This document shows, piece by piece, positions 42,331 through 64,000 of a stretch of 64,000 nt of DNA (the stretch's first letter is position 1; the number at the start of each line of letters is the position of its first letter). This DNA is from Cristatella mucedo. Lineage: Eukaryota; Bryozoa; Phylactolaemata; Cristatellidae. The notes under the pieces were generated by a model. The model was not told the origin of the DNA and ran no database searches. It was given only the letters and a program-made list of their open reading frames with translations. Location of the stretch: contig WPIO01000018.1 of assembly GCA_009760855.2 (NCBI GenBank), positions 4,657,001-4,721,000 on the forward strand, read 5' to 3'. A program made the position numbers and the translations under genes.

Positions 42331-44660
42331 AATTATAATAATGCACTTGATAAAGCGCCCTCAGAGAACCCAATCTCTTTCTAGGCACTTTACATATGCT
42401 GCAAAGGGAAATGCAATTGAATGGTAAGTAAAATCATGCTTGAAAAACAAACAAAGAATATGGTTAGAGGTGACATGCACAGGGTCAGCATGCAAATGTG
42501 GTTAGTGGCAGCATGCACAGTGTCAGCATGCATAAGCACATCAAGGACCAATCACAGGGACCCACTAAATGCTGTCGTAAATAGGTGTGTTTTTAAGTTC
42601 CTTTTAAATGTGGTCAGGTCAGGGGATGTTCTGACGCAGGTCAGGAGGGAGCTCCAGGCTTTGGGGGCATACGAACTAAATGCACGGTCTCCAAAGGATT
42701 TAACGTTTGTACGAGGTATTTGTAGACTGTTGGATTCCGAAAAGCTGGCGGTACGATGCTTGGCCTGGTGGGGGAGTAGATCTGAGAGATAGGCTGGAGT
42801 AAAAGAATGAAGTGACCTAAAAGTTAGCAACAAAACCTTGAAGCCGATCGACAAAACCTTGAAGTCGATCCGTTGCTTGACTGGTAGCCAGTGCAGGTCG
42901 GTGGGAAGTGATGTGATGTGGCAACTGCGCCGCTCACGACATACAAGCTTAGCTGCAGAGTTTTGCACTAGCTGCAATCGCCTGATCGCACATGCTGGTA
43001 GGCCAGTAAGCAGTGAGTTGCAGAAGTCGAGGCGGGATGTCACGAATGCATGGACCAACTTGGACGTGGTATCCTTACCTAAACAAGCCCGAATTTTAGC
43101 AATGTTATGAAGCTGAAAATAGGCAGATTTGACTGTGGAGCTGATGTGGTCGTCTAACGAGAGGTCGCTTTGGAATATGACACCTAGATTTCGAGCTGAT
43201 TCAACTGAAGATATGCTGGCAGAGCCAATTTTGAAAGTCAGCCTTTCCAATTTCTGAATAACACTGGGTTTGCCCATAACTAGTAAGTTAGTTTTATCAT
43301 CGTTTAGTTTTAGAAAATTTTCTGCCATCCATGTGCGGATGTCATCAATGCATGCAGCAAGTGAGTTTAGAGAATTTGAGGTGCTCGAAGGCTGGGAGGG
43401 ATCAAAGCAAAGGTACAACTGAGTGTCATCCGCATAGAAGTGAAAGCCTAGATTGTGCTTGGCAATCACATCAGCAAGAGGGAGAGTATAAACCGTGAAA
43501 AGAACCAGACCTAGCACGGAGCCTCGAGGTACCCCATATTTCAGAGGTACCTCGGATGAGCTTCGTCCATTCATGTCAATACTCTGGAGTCTCCCACTGA
43601 GATAGGACCTGAATTAGTTTTGAACTAATTTGCCAGTGATGCCCAGGCGAGATGAAAGGCGCTCTAGACGAATTTTGTGATCGATGGTATCAACAGCTGC
43701 CGAAAGATCGAGCAAAACAAGCAGAGTCACTCTACCTATGTCTGCATTCCTATGTAGGTCGTTGTACTCCCTGAGAAATGCCGATTCTGTGGAGTGATAA
43801 GCTCTAAAGCCAGACTGGAACTTACTAGCGAGGTTTGAAGTTTCAATATATGAGTTCAGCTGGTCCGCCACGACCCGTTCCAGGGTCTTTGATAAGAATG
43901 GTAGAAGGGAGACTGGGCGGTAGTTGAGTAAGTTCTCTTGGTCTAGTGTCACTTTCTTGAGAAGTGGCCTGACTACCGCTTTTTGAAAGGTGCTGGGACA
44001 CAACCTGAGGCTAATGACGTATTAATGATGTTAGTTATGCATGGCAGCAGCAGATCAATGCAACGTAGGAGCAGGACAGTGGGGACAGGGTCCAAAGGAT
44101 TTGTTGTCTCCTTTGATTGAGATACGAACTTTAGGACGAGATCACTAGTGACCTGCTTAAATGCAGACATTGAGGTGCAGTGAGGAACCGAGGAACAGCA
44201 TTCTAGTGGGGAGGTTGTCATCGCAGGGATGGATTCCCTGATCTTGTCTATCTTCTGCACAAAGAATCAAGAGAAGCGATTGGCTAGATCATCACAAGGA
44301 TCATCAGGTAAGGAGCTAATCTGGGAGCGGTTGACATGGTTTATTGTCGACATCAGCATTTTTGGATTGTGCATCTGTGATTCAACAATGTTTCTATAGA
44401 AGCTAGACTTGGCCTTTGCTAGGATCGATTGGTACGACCTACAGTAGTCTTCATATGCCTGTCGATGGACAGTTAGTCCGGATCTTTTGTATGCTTTTTC
44501 AAGCTTTCGTTTATTAGACCTGGCTAGTTTACTGTCTGTGGTAAACTATAGGCCGTCTGGGCGAGGGCGCACAGTGCGCTTTGTCAGAGGTGCAAAGTCG
44601 TCGAGCGTGTCAGCTAGTGTCGTGTTGTAGCTATCTACCAATAATGACAGATCGGAGGGT
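42331..44660 (-). mobile_element. L2 LINE, longest recent copy
   Basis: (ATT)n tail, conserved tail block and 3' UTR at 42,331-42,550. RT frame 42,552-43,574 with [10 protein letters not shown] and [11 protein letters not shown]-terminal frame 43,614-44,003 with N-Y-R-P-V-S-L-L-P and D-L-S-A-A-V-D-T-I-D-H. Linker to about 44,660. Broken by frameshifts at about 43,600 and 43,985. The endonuclease is missing. Confidence 0.88.
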
Positions 44661-44912
44661 CACACACTCGACACGAGTATAACCAACTACCCTATGCGCG
44701 TGTCGGTAGCGATTGTCCCAACCCCGAAGGCAGGCTGCTACAGCACCCCAAGATACGAGCAGCTAACTGAGTAGCCGGCAGAACACAACTGCTCAGTCTA
44801 AGTTGCACTTAGCTGTCCGTCGCCGTAGGTTTGTCTCTCGTGCTCTCGAGGCATAGTCCCGCATCGACTACCGAAGCTGCAGCCCTGAGCTCTGTCGGTC
44901 CTGTCATTTATA

Positions 44913-44916
<4 letters not shown>

Positions 44917-44967
<51 letters not shown>

Positions 44968-45020
44968 TCTCTCCCTCTCTCGCCCTCTCTCGACCTCTCT
45001 CGACCTCTCTCGACCTTGGG
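44917..45020. repeat. (CT)n microsatellite
   Basis: A CT run to about 44,970, then CTCTCGACC and CTCTCC variants. The region 44,660-44,917 shows nothing I can name. Confidence 0.9.
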
Positions 45021-45082
45021 CGTAGCTGTTATTGTTTTAGTCTGACCCTAGCTCTCGGTGTCAGTCCTCGGCCTAATTCTTC

Positions 45083-45190
45083 TTGGCTAGCCCTTGGCTA
45101 GCCCTTGGCTAGCCCTTGGCTAGCCCTTGGCTAGCCCTTGGCTAGCCCTTGGCTAGCCCTTGGCTAGCCCTTGGCTAGCCCTTGGCTAGC
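45083..45190. repeat. 11-bp tandem repeat (TTGGCTAGCCC)n
   Basis: About 9.8 perfect copies, each with an internal GGCTAGCC palindrome. The leading flank 45,045-45,082 matches 40,770-40,809 in inverted orientation. Confidence 0.95.
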
Positions 45191-45740
45191 CGTTGCCACG
45201 GCCTTTTCCGGAAAAGATTTCGAACAGCAGCTGGCCGGCATCTGGCCTAAGCAGACGGACAGCTCTCGGCAAAGCAGAATGAACCGTAAAAAATGGCGAT
45301 CGATCACTAGAGGGACCACCTGCCGTCGCCTTCGTAGGCACGGCAGAGGTTGCACCCATTCCGGCACAGCAACTCGCAGACTCAGCTCGGAAAGGTTGCA
45401 TAACATTTTATGGATGGAATGCTCGCGACAACAGCCAGCAGCATAAAGCTGGCTTGCGTGCAGCCGCTGGCTGCCGAGCTCACGCTGCGTGATTTGCCAC
45501 TACTGCTGGCTTAACCGACTTCTCGACAGCAGAGCTCCACCGGCAGGCAGCAGCTGCGTGAAACAATCACCTGCCAGGCCTGGCCCGCTGGCTGGCCGGC
45601 GCAAGCGCTGCAAGCGGCCATCGCAGTCTGTCCGGATGACCAGGTGACTAGTGAGTGCACTCATGCGACGCAGTGGGACTCGAGAGTGCAAACACAGCCG
45701 AAGGGCAGAGCTGACAGTGCACAGCAGTGCGCAATCCAAG

Positions 45741-45771
<31 letters not shown>

Positions 45772-46205
45772 AAGGCTTAGGCCACTCCCTTGCACAAACC
45801 AGGCACATGGACCGGCACCCACCGAGTAGCAGAAGCTGGGCAGCCAGCAGTGAGGTGACAGAGTGACTCAGCGACCTCTGATGACAGCAACCGACAGAGG
45901 TCGGCAGGCAGGCAGGCGGCTGGTTTGCCCCGGCTGCTCTGGGCTCCGGGGACGCAGTGGCCTTGCCGCAAGCCGAGACCCGGCAAGGAGGCCACAGCGA
46001 GTCGGCAATAGAGCTTCGACCGTCGCAAATCGGTGCACGTCAAAAGAGCTGCAGCCAGTGCAATCGATGACGACCGATCAGGCAGGCCAGGGGGAGGGGT
46101 GTTGGGCAGGGGGGATAACAACCGCTAGAGCTACCGGAATGCGGCAAAGTCCAATGCAATGCATGCACAATGTGCAAGCACATGCAGAGTTTGTGGCTCG
46201 CTAGA

Positions 46206-61695
<15,490 letters not shown>

Positions 61696-62624
61696 CTGCA
61701 CGGACGACGACAATGGCGCAGCGCTAACAGAGACGGAGTGGGGCAGCAATGGGTGCAACGCCAAGCGTGCATCATAAGTACGCGTCGAACGAAGCGATGC
61801 TGGGGTGGCTGCGCCAATGATTGGCTCACGCCGAGCCAATCATTGGCGCAGCAGCGCAGAGCAGCACGGAGCTGGCGATGCACGAGTCCTTCGGTTCAGA
61901 AGGCTTTGTACAACGGGAGCAGGGAGAGGACCTCGTCGGTAGGCAGGCAGAGCTGCTTCGGTCGGGCCGAGCGACATGCAGAGATTAACGATGTGGGTAC
62001 GAAAAATAATGGCTAACTAAAACTAGCGTCTGATTAGGGTTAATGGAGCTCGACAGCTGCTCACGAACGCTCCGTCAATGATTCTCGGAACAAGGTTGTC
62101 GGCACAGGTAGAAAATGGCGTCCGAGGCTTCTTCGACACCATTTGCTTAAGTGTGTCCTTGCTTGCGCTCGAGTCCTGCTAGCCGGTTTACACTGTTTTT
62201 TTTTTTGCTTGCATATACACTCGGCTTCAAAATAAATCCTCGCAGCATGGCCAAAGCTGCTGTGGCTGTGAATTCATTCGGGCTATGAGAGCGTTATAGA
62301 GGATGCCAGGAATACTAAAGTTGTGGGCGGCACGAGAAAAATCTTCACTGACAGTCTAAAAACAAACACATGCCCTCTTGGTATGCATGCGTTTTGTGTG
62401 ACGTCGTCCCATCGCGATTATGTACAACCTTCCTAGACTGGTAAGGTGTAAAGGCCACCAGCTTCTGCACAGTCGCATCTACAGCATCACATTTCTTTCA
62501 CACAGCCTTGATCTTACTGAGAAGGTCGGCTGTTGGTATAGGCCGAACATTCACATCAGCCGCCTGTCGATATCGCTCCATAGTCATTCTTTGGGGCTCA
62601 AAGCAACCCACTGGCTAGGCCAAC

Positions 62625-62690
62625 GTGCCTAGAGAGAGAGATTCAATTCTCTGAGGGTGCTAAACAAATATATTATTATTCTTATTTACT
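62625..62690 (+). mobile_element. L2/SINE tail
   Basis: GAGAGATTCAATTCTCTGAG, then GGTGCTAAACAAATATATTA and ATT repeats. The stretch 61,700-62,620 holds no exon or repeat I can support, apart from a 14-bp inverted repeat CCAATGATTGGCTC/GAGCCAATCATTGG at 61,813-61,845. Confidence 0.6.
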
Positions 62691-62862
62691 CAATTTTTTG
62701 TTCGGTCAAGCAAGTTGGATTTAAAGGCTCAAATACTCTGCCTAGGCATCCTAACATTTGGCAGCAAGGCTACGACCTTGAAGTTTGAACGTTCATCATG
62801 GATATGAAATATGGAAAGGAAACCATTTTTTTAAATTTTTTCGAGCGCGTTAGTGATTTGTT

Positions 62863-64000
62863 ATGATGATTTTGTCAAATTGGCAACAAATAAAACTAAA
62901 GTGCAATGTTGTATACAAAAATGTAAGGAAGATATTAATTAAATTGATCTTGCGACATCAACAAATATTGGTGTTCTTTTCAACCATGTCATCAGTTTGG
63001 GAATACGCCGCAAAACGAAAGAATCCATTTACAGCAGAGCTAGAAGGTCAATGTGGACGATGCTATAAAATCATCAAATGCTTAGGAAACTCCCGACAAC
63101 GTTGAAGAATCATGTGACATACACAGAATTGCTTTTGATTAACCTGCTAGAGGGTGCACATCTAAGGAAGAGCCCCTGAACAATAAAGGAACAAAAACGA
63201 TTGGTGCCGATTTCCTGGGGCGAAAGAGTCTGGAGGAGATTGTTACCGATCTGGCTGATGATGTAATATCAGTTACAGCTTATCACTAGAAACAATTACA
63301 TACGGCAAGCGATCTCACGGGATGGATTCAAACTTCAAGCAAACAAAAGCGAAGTGATGGAGCTGGCACATGATGACTACGAAGAAAAGTGAAACAAAAC
63401 GATTGCCGATATCAAGGGAAAACACAAGAGAGGAGTAAAGCCTAGCATGAACGTGGATTAATACACAAAACCGTGAGAGAATGTCGATCCTTCGGAGTCA
63501 GCATTCATGATAATGGCAATAAAAAAACAATCAAGACGTGTCTTACTTGCATATTTGGTTCGTGCACTGCTCTCAATATGGTCGAATCAATAAAACAGCA
63601 TTTGAGCGTTTTTGGAATAATAATAGAGATGGATTTGGTGGGATCTACTCAGGACGGCATCGCAGTAAATAAGGAATGCAAGAGCAATAACGATGTCATT
63701 GGACGGTTCTGCTTAAACCATGGTCTGCAGCTTGGAGTATGTGACACATTGTACAAGAAGAGTACTGAGGTGGACGATTTAAACCCGGATAGCGATGCTA
63801 TTGATGAAATTTTGAAGCAAGTATGGACTTGAAAGTGATTAGCAATGAAACATTAGAAGGAGACGTCGATTACCACGATCTGCTCACGAAATCGTGCAAG
63901 CTTGTCAAATTCATCAAAAAATCAACTGTTCAAAATAATGCCTTTATATCCAAAGTAAAAGCTGAGTTCGGATGTGATACTGAACTGCATCTTGACGTGA
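62863..64000 (+). pseudogene. hAT-type transposase with BED zinc finger, decayed, runs off end
   Basis: The frame to 63,105 contains S-S-V-W-E-Y-A and C-G-R-C-Y-K-I-I-K-C, the start of a BED finger. Past stops, the frame 63,473-63,832 contains F-G-I-I-I-E-M-D-L-V-G-S-T-Q-D-G and L-N-H-G-L-Q-L-G-V-C-D-T-L-Y-K-K. The latter matches the hAT catalytic-region block (N-H-x-x-x-L-A-V). Frames after 63,832 stay coding-like to the window end. A cut-and-paste transposase by family; several stops make it inactive. The termini are not visible. Confidence 0.65.

Noticed and set aside
45083-45190. CRISPR or binding-site array
   Set aside because: Perfect 11-bp units with no spacers: a minisatellite.

Overview
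This is a nuclear genomic window from an animal, most likely a marine or other invertebrate. Three host genes with spliced, in-phase exons are recognisable: an ADISSP (C20orf27)-like gene, a TRIM/RBCC-type gene and the 3' half of an attractin (ATRN/ATRNL1)-like gene. They sit among many copies of one L2-clade LINE, tRNA-derived SINEs, microsatellites, an LTR-retrotransposon gag fragment and a decayed hAT-type transposon. Intron-rich metazoan genes, L2 retrotransposons and long CT/CA microsatellites rule out a prokaryote. The species cannot be named from the sequence.

Layout. 1-1,240: microsatellites, an L2 tail and a SINE. About 1,240-22,350: an AT-rich block of about 21 kb that is a decayed double-jelly-roll virus of the Polinton/adintovirus type. 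It holds a major capsid protein, FtsK/A32-type packaging ATPase, adenain-like protease, a phospholipase-A2-like minor capsid candidate, a YqaJ-type exonuclease, an HNH-AP2 homing endonuclease, four fibre-like genes built from phage-tail-like repeats, an acidic repeat protein and a protein-primed family B DNA polymerase. Almost every long reading frame is broken by stops or frameshifts, and an L2 LINE has inserted into one fibre gene, so it is a fossil. No retroviral-type integrase was seen. 22,397-22,534: a near-perfect inverted repeat at the right edge. 22,700-24,560: tandem repeats, including a divergent repeat with a period of about 170 bp.

24,896-28,209: ADISSP-like gene on the + strand, four exons seen. 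28,930-30,200: a second divergent array of about 172-bp period. 31,578-37,263: TRIM-like gene on the - strand, with two exons and an intron filled by two L2 copies. 37,700-45,200: a transposon graveyard of two long L2 copies, a SINE, a gag fragment with a probable LTR, and an 11-bp tandem repeat. 46,206-61,695: attractin-like gene on the - strand, 14 exons traced with compatible phases, covering PSI, laminin-EGF, membrane-proximal, transmembrane and cytoplasmic parts. The CUB/kelch/lectin part must lie beyond the window or be missing. 62,850-64,000: a hAT-like transposase pseudogene with a BED finger.

The viral genes form a virion and replication module (capsid, packaging, maturation, entry, fibres, DNA polymerase, recombination exonuclease). 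The host genes are unrelated to it and to one another.
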